From positions 620,001 to 684,000 of the forward strand of contig OY760867.2 of the NCBI GenBank assembly GCA_963664035.2: a stretch of 64,000 nucleotides of DNA, in the 5' to 3' direction. Under the pieces are notes generated by a model. The model did no database searches. It was not told the DNA's origin and saw only the letters and a program-made list of their open reading frames with translations. Position numbers and translations under genes: made by a program. Source of the stretch: G958296245 sp963664035 (lineage in GTDB: Bacteria > Chloroflexota > Dehalococcoidia > Lucifugimonadales > G958296245). Below, piece after piece: positions 15,278-23,910 of the stretch (position 1 is its first letter; every line of letters starts with the position of its first letter).

Positions 15278-16720
15278 CTAGGGCCTGCGCCTTCTCGCCG
15301 CGAAGAACGCCAGGCCGAGCAGCACCCCCGGGCCGGCGAGGTCGAGCGCACCGGCGCCGGCGTCCGAGGACCCGCCGCAGCTGAAACCGGACGCCCCGGC
15401 GCCCTCGGCGGGCGGCGGCGTGGGCGCGACCGTCGCCGTCTCCTCTGCGGGCCCCGGCGTGGGAGTGGCGGACGTAGAGCCTATCGTTTCCGTGCCCGCC
15501 TGCGGGGTCAGGCTGAACAGGCCCAGGGTGCGCTGGGGCACGGGCGTGGGCTTGGCGCGCCCCCCCTCGTCGGGGACGAAAGGCTCGGCGTCGATCAGGT
15601 CCCGCCACATGTTCTCCAGCTCGATCAGCGTCAACCCGTAGACGTCCTGGATGGCCTTGTCTATGTTGCCGCTCTCCTTGTGGTGCGCCAGGAGCTCGGC
15701 CATCTTCGCCTCCCCCCAGCGCCCGATCATCATCCGGGCGATGCTCTTGCCCTGGCCGTAGAAGATGATGAGCTGCTCGGGCTCGCTTGGAGGCGTCGCC
15801 ATGTACATGAACGGTAGCAGGATGCCCGTCTCGACCGCGAACTCGAGGGCGAGGTCGTACTCGTAGCCGACGTCTATGTTCCCGTACTCGGCGAGCCCCT
15901 CGTCGAGCCACGCGGGCACGTTCCGGAACGGGCTGTCCCCCGCGCGGTGGACCAGGATGTGCATCACCTCGTGCGAGGCCGTGCCGATGGAGTTGCGGTC
16001 GGCGATCATGATGAGCACGCCTTCCTCGGTCGACGCCTGCCCCAGGGTGGCCGTCTGCCTCGTGGTGGCCCCGCTCCGCCTCTGCTGCGCCTCGATCATC
16101 TCAACCTGGTTGTTGAAGACGGTCACGCGGATCGGATCGACGATCTCGATGCCCATCGCCGGCTCCATCTTGTCGATGGTCTCCAGGATGGCGTCCAGGA
16201 TGGTCTCGGCCCGCGACCGGACGGGGCCGTGGAAGGCAACGGTCACGGGGCCCTTGGTAACCTCCTCCCACTCGAACGCGGTGGGCAGGTAGATGAACTC
16301 CTCGGTCTCGGTCTCGAACACCCCGCCGTCGGCGTCCTTGATGGCGAAGCTGTACTGGATGATCACGCCGGGAGGAATGTAGGCGGCGGTGTAGGCGGTG
16401 CGCCAGAACAGCTCGGCCTTCACGCTCGCGCCCGGCTCCAGGTCCTCGCAGCGCCAGTCCTCGGCGGACAGCCCGGTGTCCTTGCACAGCTGGTCCACCT
16501 GCCCTACGGTCCTCTGTCCCACGCGCGCCCGGAGCTCGATCTCGGTTATCTCGACGTCGCTCCTGACCTCCAGCTTGATCCGGATACCCTCCGGGTACTC
16601 GCTGGCGACAGAGGACGAGACGACCTCCGCGTCGGCGGAGACGGGCTGCGCGCCCGCGGCGAACAGTGCGAACGCCGCTCCGAGGGCTGCCGCCGCATAG
16701 CCGACGAGTCTCTTGGTCAT
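15278..16720 (-). CDS. Secreted gluzincin metallopeptidase with C-terminal anchor
   Basis: 480-aa exported protein. An N-terminal signal peptide (about residues 1-29, cut after PVSA) is followed by a beta-rich domain and a peptidase MA-like zinc domain. The zinc motif is HEVMHILVHR near residue 256 and the third ligand is probably E in WLDEGLAEYGN. A Pro/Thr-rich spacer (about 395-445) leads to a glycine-rich segment, a short hydrophobic helix and a final RRRR. This tripartite tail resembles CTERM-type sorting signals and would hold the enzyme at the cell surface. Substrate unknown. It is separated from mdh by 79 bp. Confidence 0.8.
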   Translation of the reverse strand: MTKRLVGYAAAALGAAFALFAAGAQPVSADAEVVSSSVASEYPEGIRIKLEVRSDVEITEIELRARVGQRTVGQVDQLCKDTGLSAEDWRCEDLEPGASVKAELFWRTAYTAAYIPPGVIIQYSFAIKDADGGVFETETEEFIYLPTAFEWEEVTKGPVTVAFHGPVRSRAETILDAILETIDKMEPAMGIEIVDPIRVTVFNNQVEMIEAQQRRSGATTRQTATLGQASTEEGVLIMIADRNSIGTASHEVMHILVHRAGDSPFRNVPAWLDEGLAEYGNIDVGYEYDLALEFAVETGILLPFMYMATPPSEPEQLIIFYGQGKSIARMMIGRWGEAKMAELLAHHKESGNIDKAIQDVYGLTLIELENMWRDLIDAEPFVPDEGGRAKPTPVPQRTLGLFSLTPQAGTETIGSTSATPTPGPAEETATVAPTPPPAEGAGASGFSCGGSSDAGAGALDLAGPGVLLGLAFFAARRRRP

Positions 16721-16799
16721 GGGGATCTCAACTCCGGTTCCAGGCTGGACGCAGGATAACAGCTTACGCCCATGTATTCGATACGACGGCGCCGCCGAG

Positions 16800-17741
16800 T
16801 CAGTTTGCCTCGGACGCCTTCGCCATCACCTCGACGAGCTCGCGGACCGCCGCCGCAGAGCCCTCCAAGGCCGCGGCTTCCTCGTCCGTGAGGTCGAACT
16901 CGATGATCTCCTCGACGCCCCCGGCGCCCAGCTTGACCGGCACGCCGACGTAGAGCCCGTCTATGCCGTACTCGCCCTCCAAGTACGCCGTGCAGGGCAG
17001 TATCTCCTTCTTGTCGAACAGTATCGACTCCACCATCTGCGCTATCGCGGCGGACGGCGCGTAGAAGGCGCTGCCCGTCTTCAGCAGGTTCACTATCTCG
17101 GCGCCGCCGTCCCGCGTCCGCTGAACGATCTCGTCGATCCTCTCGCGGGGCAGCAGCCTGGCCAGCGGCGTGCCGCCGACGAACGCGCTGCCCACCACGG
17201 GCACCATCGTATCGCCGTGGCCCCCCAGCACGAAGGACGACACGGCCTCCACCGAGACGTCCAGCTCCGCCGCGACGAACGACCGGAACCGGGCAGTGTC
17301 CAGTATCCCGGCCATGCCGACGACGCGGTTCTTCGGGAAGCCGCTCAGCTCGTACGCCCGCTGCGCCATCGCGTCCAGCGGGTTGGTGACGACCAGCAGG
17401 ACGCATTCGGGGGAGCGTTTGGCCACCTGCTCCACCACGGAGCTGACGATCCTCATGTTCGTCAACAGCAGGTCGTCGCGCGACATGCCCGGCTTGCGCG
17501 CGATGCCGGACGTCACCACTACCACGTCCGACCCCGCCGTCTCCTCGTAGCCGTTCGCGCCGGTAATCGAGGCGTCGCTGCCCAGCACCGGCCCCGACTC
17601 CAGCATGTCCAGGGCCTTCCCCTGCGGCATGCCCTCCACTATGTCCACCAGTACGACGTCCGCGTATCCCCTGTCGAACACCCTCTGCGCGGTTGTCGCC
17701 CCCACGTTGCCGGCGCCTACGATCGTTACCTTGCTGCGCAT
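16800..17741 (-). CDS. mdh: Malate dehydrogenase
   Basis: 313-aa NAD-dependent dehydrogenase of the LDH/MDH type III group. The nucleotide-binding motif is VGAGNVGATTA at residues 8-18. Arginine in GIARKPGMSRDD (substrate-selecting loop) marks malate rather than lactate, and the catalytic histidine is in VLGGHGDTMVP near residue 177. It oxidises malate to oxaloacetate. It is followed upstream on the strand by a PHA-system-like gene and isocitrate dehydrogenase, a TCA-cycle group. Confidence 0.95.
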   Translation of the reverse strand: MRSKVTIVGAGNVGATTAQRVFDRGYADVVLVDIVEGMPQGKALDMLESGPVLGSDASITGANGYEETAGSDVVVVTSGIARKPGMSRDDLLLTNMRIVSSVVEQVAKRSPECVLLVVTNPLDAMAQRAYELSGFPKNRVVGMAGILDTARFRSFVAAELDVSVEAVSSFVLGGHGDTMVPVVGSAFVGGTPLARLLPRERIDEIVQRTRDGGAEIVNLLKTGSAFYAPSAAIAQMVESILFDKKEILPCTAYLEGEYGIDGLYVGVPVKLGAGGVEEIIEFDLTDEEAAALEGSAAAVRELVEVMAKASEAN

Positions 17742-17760
17742 CTACTACCCCCGTGTCGTC

Positions 17761-18060
17761 TCAATTCGCGTTCAGCATCTTGTCCAGCTCGCCCTCGACT
17801 TCCGCCCGTATCCTGCCCTCGAACAGCCTGGCTGCGAAGGGCAATTTCAACTCCACCGTGACCACCCCTTCGGATAGCATCATCAGGCCGCTGACTTCGA
17901 ACCCCTGCGCCCGGAACGAAAACCTCGCCGTGTCCCCCTCCCACTCCCGGGAGACGTCGGACACCGAATCCCCGAACCGGTTCAGCATAGAGACCAACCC
18001 GGCCTCCAGCCGTTCCCTGGCCTCCCCGGCGCCGAGCCGGTGCGCGACGCTAACCCGCAC
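17761..18060 (-). CDS. Polyhydroxyalkanoic acid system family-like protein
   Basis: 99-aa protein resembling the small PHA-granule/system family (PF09650-like): VSVAHRLGAGEARERLEAGL at the start, FSFRAQGFEVSGLMML in the middle and RIRAEVEGELDKML at the end. Members occur near PHA genes but their job is unclear. Here there is no phaC or phasin; it lies between mdh and icd, with its start 1 bp from the icd stop, so it is co-transcribed with TCA-cycle genes. A role in binding a hydrophobic molecule is possible. Confidence 0.65.
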   Translation of the reverse strand: MRVSVAHRLGAGEARERLEAGLVSMLNRFGDSVSDVSREWEGDTARFSFRAQGFEVSGLMMLSEGVVTVELKLPFAARLFEGRIRAEVEGELDKMLNAN

Positions 18061-18061
18061 G

Positions 18062-19264
18062 TCAGCCCTCCGAGTACTCGCTCCAGCGGGACTCCAGGCT
18101 GGAGTCCTCCACCGTGTCCAGTATGTAGCTGCCGAACTCGTCGCTGGCCGCGCCCGTGTCGCGCCCCGTCATGACCAGCTTGCGCTCGTACATCCCGCAT
18201 ACGTCTATCGCCTTGTGCAGCCGCGACCCCAGCTCCGAGAACCCCACGTGCTCCAGCATCATCGCCCCCGCACGCAGCAGCGAGCTCGGGTCGGCGTACC
18301 TCGCCCTGCCCTCGTCGACCATCCTCGGCGCGCTCCCGTGGATCGCCTCGAACATGGCGTGCGACTTGCCTATGTTCGCGCCGCCCGCCGTGCCGACGCC
18401 GCCCTGTATCTCCGCCGCCTCGTCCGTCAGGATGTCGCCGTAGAGGTTGGGCATCACCAGCACCTGGAAGTCCGCCCGCCGCTTCACGTCGAGCAGCTTC
18501 GCCGTCATGATGTCGATGTACCAGCTATCCCACTCGATGTCCGGGTACCCTTCGGCGACCAAGCGCGCGACCTCCAGGAACTTGCCGTCCGTCGCCTTCA
18601 CGATGTTCGCCTTCGTGACCACCGTCACCCTGCTCTTGCCGGTCCGCCGCGCGTGGGCGAAGGCGGCGTCGATTATCCGCCGCGACCCCGGCGTGCTGAT
18701 TACCCGGAAGTCCACCGCGAGGTCGTCGGTCACGTTGACACCCTGGCTGCCCACCGCGTAGATGTCCTCCGTATTCTCCCGGAAGAAGGTCCAGTCGATG
18801 CCCTCCTTCGGGATGCGAACGGGCCGCACGTTGGCGAACAGGTCCAGCGCCTTCCGCATCGAGACGTTGGCGCTCTCGATGTTGGGCCACCTGTCGCCCT
18901 TCTCGGGCGTGTGCGTCGGCCCCTTGAGCGTGACGTCGCAAGCCTCGATCTCCGCCAGCACGTCGTCCGGTATAGACTTCATCTGGGCCGCGCGGTTCTC
19001 TATCGTGAGGCCCTCTATCGTCCTGAACGCGACCCTGCCGCCCGCCACCTCGTCGGAAAGGAGCCGCTCCAGCACCCGCTGGGTGGCCTCGCTTATCGTG
19101 GGGCCGATGCCGTCCCCGCCCAACATGCCGACCACTATCGGCTTGACCTTCGAGTAGTCCACCCAGTCCCCCTCCCGCTTCAACCGCTCGACCCTCTCCA
19201 GCTGCTGCCTGAGGACGTCGCCGAACTGGCTAGTGGCGGCGTCTATCGCTTCGGTACTGTTCAA
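18062..19264 (-). CDS. icd: Isocitrate/isopropylmalate dehydrogenase family, probable isocitrate dehydrogenase
   Basis: 400-aa beta-decarboxylating dehydrogenase. Family features are VGMLGGDGIGPTISEATQRV near residue 45, the substrate serine in ESANVSMRKALDLFANVRP, VTVVTKANIVKATDG, and the metal/cofactor stretch NLYGDILTDEAAEIQGG. It probably converts isocitrate to 2-oxoglutarate with NAD(P). Isopropylmalate or homoisocitrate cannot be ruled out from motifs alone, but the mdh neighbour favours the TCA cycle. Confidence 0.85.
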   Translation of the reverse strand: MNSTEAIDAATSQFGDVLRQQLERVERLKREGDWVDYSKVKPIVVGMLGGDGIGPTISEATQRVLERLLSDEVAGGRVAFRTIEGLTIENRAAQMKSIPDDVLAEIEACDVTLKGPTHTPEKGDRWPNIESANVSMRKALDLFANVRPVRIPKEGIDWTFFRENTEDIYAVGSQGVNVTDDLAVDFRVISTPGSRRIIDAAFAHARRTGKSRVTVVTKANIVKATDGKFLEVARLVAEGYPDIEWDSWYIDIMTAKLLDVKRRADFQVLVMPNLYGDILTDEAAEIQGGVGTAGGANIGKSHAMFEAIHGSAPRMVDEGRARYADPSSLLRAGAMMLEHVGFSELGSRLHKAIDVCGMYERKLVMTGRDTGAASDEFGSYILDTVEDSSLESRWSEYSEG

Positions 19265-19288
19265 TGTGCTCTACCTCGCGTCCGTGAT

Positions 19289-21118
19289 TTACTCGGCATC
19301 GGGCGTTATGACGGCCAGCACGTCCCCCTTGGCCACCGTTGCGCCGGGGGTGGACGGCAGACCGCTGATCGTCCCGGCCGCCGGCGACGGCAGCGAGTTC
19401 TCCATCTTCATCGACTCGATCACGACGACCGCGTCCCCTGCGTCGACGCGCTGGCCCACCTCCACGGTGTAGCGGGACACCAGACCGGGCATCGGCGCCG
19501 CCACCGTAGCCTCGCCCGCCGCCGGCGCCGGGGCCGCCCGCTGGCCGCCTGCCGCCGCTGCCGGGCGCGCCGCCGCTTCGGGCGCGGCCAACTCCGCGGG
19601 GTCCACCTCCACGCGGTACGCCCTGCCCTCGAAGTAGACGTTGAACGCCCTCGCCCGGCCGCTCCTGGCCGGCGTCTCCGCCAGCGGCGTCACGCTGGGC
19701 TGCCCATCCGCGGCCCCGTCCGGCGGCTTCATCTCGTCCGGCACCGGGTCGAGGCCGTGCTTGATGCGCAGGAATCTCATCCCCGTCGTCGGATATATGG
19801 CGTAGGTCAGCACGTCGTCCAGGTCGGTGGAGATCTCCCGGACCGCCTCCCGCGCCGACTCCATCTCCGGCTCGATCAGGTCGCCGGGACGCACCGCGAT
19901 CGGCGCCCCTCGCTCGTCGCCCTCCAGCGCGGCCTTCGCCACGTCCGGGTCCGTGTCCGCCACCGGCCGGCCGTACAGCCCGTAGAAGTAGTCCTTGATC
20001 TGCCCGCTCATCATCTCGTACCGGCCGAACAGCACGTTGCTCACCGCCTGCGAGCCCACCATCTGGCTCATGGGCGTCACCAGCGGCGGGTAGCCCAGGT
20101 CCTGCCTCGTCCTCGGTATCTCCTCCAGCACCTCGCCCAGCCGGTCGAGCGCGTCCGCCTCCCTAAGCTGTGACACCAGGTTGCTGATCATGCCGCCGGG
20201 TATCTGGTGGCTCAGCACCTTCGCGTCGATGACAGCCGCGCGCGTCGTGTCCATGTGCTGGCTGTACTTCGGCAGCACCGACTCCAGGTGGTCGCCCATC
20301 TCCAGGATCGTATCGAGGTCGAGCGCCGGGTCGCGCTCCCCGCCCCGGAGCGAGATGATGAGCGGCTCTATCGCCGGCTGCGACGTGCGCAGCGCCAGCG
20401 GCGCCAGGCACGCGTCGACCACGTCCACGCCCGCCTCGATGGCCTTGAGGGCGGTCATGGAGGCCATGCCGCTCGTGTAGTGCGTGTGAAGCTGCACCGG
20501 CAGGCCCGTCGCCGCCTTCAGCGCCGCGACCAGGTCGTGGGCGTCGTACGGCGACAGCAGCCCCGCCATGTCCTTGACGCATATGCTGTCGGCGTCCAGC
20601 CCCGCCATCACGCGGGCGCGCTCGACGTAGTAGCCGAGGTTGAATATCGGCCCGCCCATCCTGCTCCCGTGCGACACCGAGTAGCAGATGGTCATCTGCA
20701 GGTGCTTCCCCGACCTCTTCACCGCCCCCGCGGCCGCCGACAGGTTGCGCTCGTCGTTCAGCGCGTCGAACACCCTAAACACGTCTATGCCCGTCGCGGC
20801 GGCGTGCCCGACGAACGCCTCCACTACGTCGTCGGCGTAGCTCCGGTACCCCACCAGCGACTGCCCCCGCAGCAGCATCATCAGCGGCGTGTTCGGCATC
20901 AGCCGCTTGAAGGTGCGCAGCCGCTCCCAAGGGTCTTCCGCCAGGTAGCGCGTCGTCGTGTCGAAGGTAGCGCCGCCCCACACCTCGGCCGAGTACAGCC
21001 CCAGGCCGTCCATCCGCGCCGCGATCGGCTCCATGTCCTCGATGCGCAGGCGCGTGGCCAGCAAGCTCTGGTGCGCGTCTCGGAACGTCGTGTCGCTTAT
21101 CCTGAGGGGGGCGGGCAT
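19289..21118 (-). CDS. Biotin-dependent carboxyltransferase, 5S/PycB/OadA type with biotin domain
   Basis: 609-aa protein. Residues ~1-280 form an HMGL-like TIM barrel with DTTFRDAHQSL, the likely carbamylated lysine in ICVKDMAG and the metal-binding HTHYTSGMAS. Residues ~290-470 are the conserved PYC/OADA domain. An Ala/Pro linker (about 515-540) leads to a biotinyl domain with VIESMKMENSLPSP. Such chains are pyruvate carboxylase subunit B, oxaloacetate decarboxylase alpha, or transcarboxylase 5S fused to 1.3S. The nearby 12S-like and small genes, and the absence of a biotin carboxylase here, make a transcarboxylase possible. Confidence 0.88.
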   Translation of the reverse strand: MPAPLRISDTTFRDAHQSLLATRLRIEDMEPIAARMDGLGLYSAEVWGGATFDTTTRYLAEDPWERLRTFKRLMPNTPLMMLLRGQSLVGYRSYADDVVEAFVGHAAATGIDVFRVFDALNDERNLSAAAGAVKRSGKHLQMTICYSVSHGSRMGGPIFNLGYYVERARVMAGLDADSICVKDMAGLLSPYDAHDLVAALKAATGLPVQLHTHYTSGMASMTALKAIEAGVDVVDACLAPLALRTSQPAIEPLIISLRGGERDPALDLDTILEMGDHLESVLPKYSQHMDTTRAAVIDAKVLSHQIPGGMISNLVSQLREADALDRLGEVLEEIPRTRQDLGYPPLVTPMSQMVGSQAVSNVLFGRYEMMSGQIKDYFYGLYGRPVADTDPDVAKAALEGDERGAPIAVRPGDLIEPEMESAREAVREISTDLDDVLTYAIYPTTGMRFLRIKHGLDPVPDEMKPPDGAADGQPSVTPLAETPARSGRARAFNVYFEGRAYRVEVDPAELAAPEAAARPAAAAGGQRAAPAPAAGEATVAAPMPGLVSRYTVEVGQRVDAGDAVVVIESMKMENSLPSPAAGTISGLPSTPGATVAKGDVLAVITPDAE

Positions 21119-21151
21119 CCGGTCGTTTCCTGGTATTGGTCGCCGCCGGGC

Positions 21152-21343
21152 TCAGCCGGCCTGCTTCCATCCATGGCTGGAAAGGTCGCTCGCTCTTCCG
21201 AACGGTCTCAGGGCGGCCCGCTTCCAGGCGTTGAGCCTGCCCTGGCCGCGGCTATCGGCCCCCTCCTGTTCGAGGTATGCCCGCACCGCAGCCATCAGTA
21301 TGGGGATTACGGAAGCGTCTCCCCTGTTCCCGCCGTCCGTCAC
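21152..21343 (-). CDS. Small carboxylase-associated subunit (putative)
   Basis: 63-aa protein whose GTG start overlaps the TGA of the 12S-like gene (GTGA), so it is translationally coupled, and it ends 33 bp before the biotin-carrying gene. It has one hydrophobic/amphipathic helix (VIPILMAAVRAYLEQEG) and a tryptophan-containing tail (LNAWKRAALRP). This plan resembles the very small epsilon/delta-like subunits found in acyl-CoA carboxylase or decarboxylase operons. Similarity is too short to be decisive; position is the main argument. Confidence 0.6.
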   Translation of the reverse strand: MTDGGNRGDASVIPILMAAVRAYLEQEGADSRGQGRLNAWKRAALRPFGRASDLSSHGWKQAG

Positions 21344-22902
21344 AGGGGTATCGTCCCGTGCTTCTTCGCGGGCAGCACCTCGCGCTTGTTCCTCAGCATC
21401 TCGAGCGCCGCGATGATCCTTGGCCTCGTCTCCGTCGGCTCTATCACGTCGTCGATCACGCCGCGGCTCGCCGCGACGTACGGGTTCATCAGCCGCTCCT
21501 TGTACTCCTCCACCAGCCTGGCCCGCATCTCATCCGGGTCGTCCGCCTTGCCGAGCTCCCGCCTGTGGATGATGTTGACCGCCCCCTCGGCGCCCATCAC
21601 GGCGATCTCGCCAGTGGGCCAGGCGTAGTTAACGTCGCCGTGCAGGTTCTTGCTGCTCATGACGATGTACGCCCCGCCGTATGCCTTGCGCGTCAGTACG
21701 CTCACCTTCGGCACCGTCGCCTCGGCGTAGGCGTAGATGAGCTTCGCCCCGTGGCGGATGATCCCGCCGTACTCCTGCGACGTGCCCGGCATGAACCCCG
21801 GCACGTCCACGAAGGTCACCAGCGGGATGTTGAAGGCGTCGCAGAACCGGACGAACCGCGCAGCCTTGGCCGACGCGTCGATGTCCAGCACCCCCGCCAT
21901 CACCTGCGGCTGGTTCGCCACGACCCCCACCGGGTGCCCGTCCATCCTCGCGAACCCGACCACGACGTTCCGCGCGAACTGCCGGTGTACCTCCATCAGC
22001 TCGCCGTCGTCCACCACCCGCCGCACCACGTCGAGCGCGTCGTAGCCCTGGTTCGGGTTCGCCGGCACCACGGACAGCAGCTCTTCGTCCCGCCGCTCCG
22101 GGTCGTCCGCGCTCGGCTGGTACGGCGGCTCCTCGGTGTTGTTCTGCGGTATGAAGCTCAGCAGCCGCCTCACCTCGTCCAGGCACTCCTCCTCCGACGC
22201 GATGGCGAAGTGCGCCACCCCGCTCTTCGTGGCGTGGCTGCCCGCCCCGCCAAGCTCCTCGTGCGTCACCGACTCGCCGGTCACGGCCCGTATCACCTCC
22301 GGGCCGGTGATGTACATCTGCCCGGTGCCCTCGACCATGAACACGAAGTCGGTCAGCGAGGGCGAGTACGTCGCGCCGCCTGCCGCCGGGCCCATGATTA
22401 CCGATACCTGCGGGATTATCCCGGAGGAGCGCACGTTGCGGAAGAATATCGACGCGTACCCCGTGAGGCTGTCTATCCCCTCCTGGATCCTCGCGCCCCC
22501 CGAGTCGATCAGCCCCACCATGGGCGCCCCCGTCTCCATCGCCAGGTCCATGACCTTGCACACCTTCTGCCCGACCGCGTTGGACAGCGTGCCGCCGATG
22601 ACGGTGAAGTCCTGCGCGTAGACGAAGGTGTGGCGACCGCCGACCTTGCCGTAGCCGGTCACGACCGCGTCGCCTGGGAAGCGCTGCTTGTCCAAGCCGA
22701 ACTCGTCGGAGCGGTGCAGCACGAACGAGTCTATCTCGTTGAAGCTGCCGTCGTCGAGGAAGTAGGCGATCCGCTCCCGCGCCGTCAGCTTGCCCTTCTC
22801 GTGCTGCGCGTCGATCCGCCGCTGCCCCCCGCCCAACAGCGCCTTCCCGCGCATGTCGCGGAGCGCACTTAGCTTGTCATCGGCTTTGGCTTGGACGACC
22901 AT
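21340..22902 (-). CDS. Acyl-CoA carboxyltransferase, 12S/PccB/MmdA type
   Basis: 520-aa carboxyltransferase with the N- and C-terminal crotonase-like halves of the family. Typical segments are GGGQRRIDAQHEKGKLTARE, GLIDSGGARIQEGIDSL, IMGPAAGGATYSPSLTDF, and FVDVPGFMPGTSQEYGGIIR. It moves the carboxyl group between biotin and an acyl-CoA, most probably propionyl-/methylmalonyl-CoA because mutase and epimerase genes are close. ATG at 22902 gives the usual N-terminus; a GTG at 22962 would add 20 residues. No strong ribosome site is seen for either. Confidence 0.9.
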   Translation of the reverse strand: MVVQAKADDKLSALRDMRGKALLGGGQRRIDAQHEKGKLTARERIAYFLDDGSFNEIDSFVLHRSDEFGLDKQRFPGDAVVTGYGKVGGRHTFVYAQDFTVIGGTLSNAVGQKVCKVMDLAMETGAPMVGLIDSGGARIQEGIDSLTGYASIFFRNVRSSGIIPQVSVIMGPAAGGATYSPSLTDFVFMVEGTGQMYITGPEVIRAVTGESVTHEELGGAGSHATKSGVAHFAIASEEECLDEVRRLLSFIPQNNTEEPPYQPSADDPERRDEELLSVVPANPNQGYDALDVVRRVVDDGELMEVHRQFARNVVVGFARMDGHPVGVVANQPQVMAGVLDIDASAKAARFVRFCDAFNIPLVTFVDVPGFMPGTSQEYGGIIRHGAKLIYAYAEATVPKVSVLTRKAYGGAYIVMSSKNLHGDVNYAWPTGEIAVMGAEGAVNIIHRRELGKADDPDEMRARLVEEYKERLMNPYVAASRGVIDDVIEPTETRPRIIAALEMLRNKREVLPAKKHGTIPL

Positions 22903-23242
22903 AGGTTGAAGGGATGCCGGGGCTCGTTGAATGACCTCGCCCAACCGTACCAGATAAGCCACAACCTATCAAGACGCGCTAGGGCGCCCACAAGGGACGC
23001 CCCTACGACTACGGCTTCCATCCCCTTCCATCCCGTAGGGTGCAGCCCTTGTGGCTGCCCTCCTGTACTCTGAACAGTTACCTGGCGGGCGCGGGGTTGA
23101 CAGAACGATTCCTGGTCCCCATACTGGTGCCCATTAGAACCCATCGGGCCGCCGCCCGCCAGTAGGGACCAACCGGTGGCCCGATCATCACCACCCCAGG
23201 GACGCGACCATGCGTCCCTGTAGTTTTGTGGGCAGCCAACAG
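22903..23242. other. Divergent intergenic region with hairpin repeat R2
   Basis: 340 bp between the divergent carboxyltransferase and NYN genes. It contains repeat R2 copy a (22981-23075) and promoter space for both genes; no further gene is seen. Confidence 0.5.
22981..23075. repeat. Hairpin repeat R2, copy a
   Basis: Left arm AGGGCGCCCACAAGGGACGC...CCCTAC and right arm GTAGGGTGCAGCCCTTGTGG...CTGCCCT are imperfect inverted repeats of about 26 nt around GGCTTCCATCC, followed by a conserved tail TACTCTGAACA. Copies at 38136-38224 and 60498-60583; one arm only at 61672-61700. Confidence 0.85.
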
Positions 23243-23872
23243 ATGTCAACCGACTTGAGCACGAAGCACAGGATTCGCGTGAAGGTGTTTGTTGACTTCT
23301 GGAACTTCCAGCTATCCATCAACAGTCTGGATTCGGAGTTCAAGATCGACTGGCAGAAGCTGGGGCCGGTGGTGGCGCAGGAGTCCTTGCGGATAGTGGA
23401 CCCAACTGCGGCAATCTTGTACCAGGGTATGAATGTATACGGGTCTTATGACGGGTCCAGCGAGAAAGACAAGCGTCTTCTCCAGTGGGCGTCGAACACC
23501 CTGAATAGATTTCCTGGCGTACAGGTCACGATGATTCAGAGACAGCGCAAGAGGAGAGGGCCGATCTGCCCATCCTGTCGCCAGGAAACGTCCATTTGTC
23601 CGAACTGCCTGTCCGACATGAGAGGCACGGAGGAAAAGGGTGTCGATACGCGCATCGCAACCGACATGATCAAACTGGCCTGGGTGGACAACTACGACGT
23701 AGCGGTGCTGCTATCCTCAGACCGTGACTTTGTTCCTGTCGTGGACTTCCTCAGCACCAGGGGGATCAAGACCATACACGGAGCATTTCCGCGTCAGGGT
23801 TCCATGTTGGCCCAGACATGCTGGGGCAATATCCAGATGCGTCAGGTCATGGAGATGTTCAGGCGTGACTGA
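23243..23872 (+). CDS. NYN-domain (PIN-like) putative RNase with zinc ribbon
   Basis: 209-aa protein with an N-terminal NYN/LabA-like core: VFVDFWNFQLSIN carries the first acidic residue, GVDTRIATDMIKLAW and VLLSSDRDFVPVV carry the later catalytic aspartates. A CPSC...CPNC zinc knuckle is inserted near residues 108-125. NYN proteins are metal-dependent RNases of RNA decay, toxin or defence systems. The start at 23243 (MSTDLS) is chosen; an ATG at 23210 would add 11 residues. It stands alone and is followed at once by a 36-bp relic of the carboxyltransferase gene and an R1 repeat. Confidence 0.8.
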   Translation: MSTDLSTKHRIRVKVFVDFWNFQLSINSLDSEFKIDWQKLGPVVAQESLRIVDPTAAILYQGMNVYGSYDGSSEKDKRLLQWASNTLNRFPGVQVTMIQRQRKRRGPICPSCRQETSICPNCLSDMRGTEEKGVDTRIATDMIKLAWVDNYDVAVLLSSDRDFVPVVDFLSTRGIKTIHGAFPRQGSMLAQTCWGNIQMRQVMEMFRRD

Positions 23873-23908
23873 CTGCCCGACCGCGTTGGACAGCGCGCCG
23901 CCGATAAC
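23873..23908. repeat. 36-bp relic of carboxyltransferase sequence
   Basis: 34 of 36 positions equal 22567-22602 inside the 12S-like gene, in the same orientation, encoding on the minus strand the VIGGTLSNAVGQ segment. It lies between the NYN stop and repeat R1 copy 3. Confidence 0.75.
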
Positions 23909-23910
23909 CC

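Noticed and set aside
17693..20173. Very long open frame on the plus strand opposite icd and the biotin carboxyltransferase
   Set aside because: It is Arg/His/Leu-rich with no family motifs and lies exactly antisense to two well-recognised genes; high GC makes such shadow frames long.
19289..22902. Sodium-pumping oxaloacetate or methylmalonyl-CoA decarboxylase
   Set aside because: That complex needs the large beta membrane subunit with many helices, which is not encoded nearby; only a 63-aa small protein is present.
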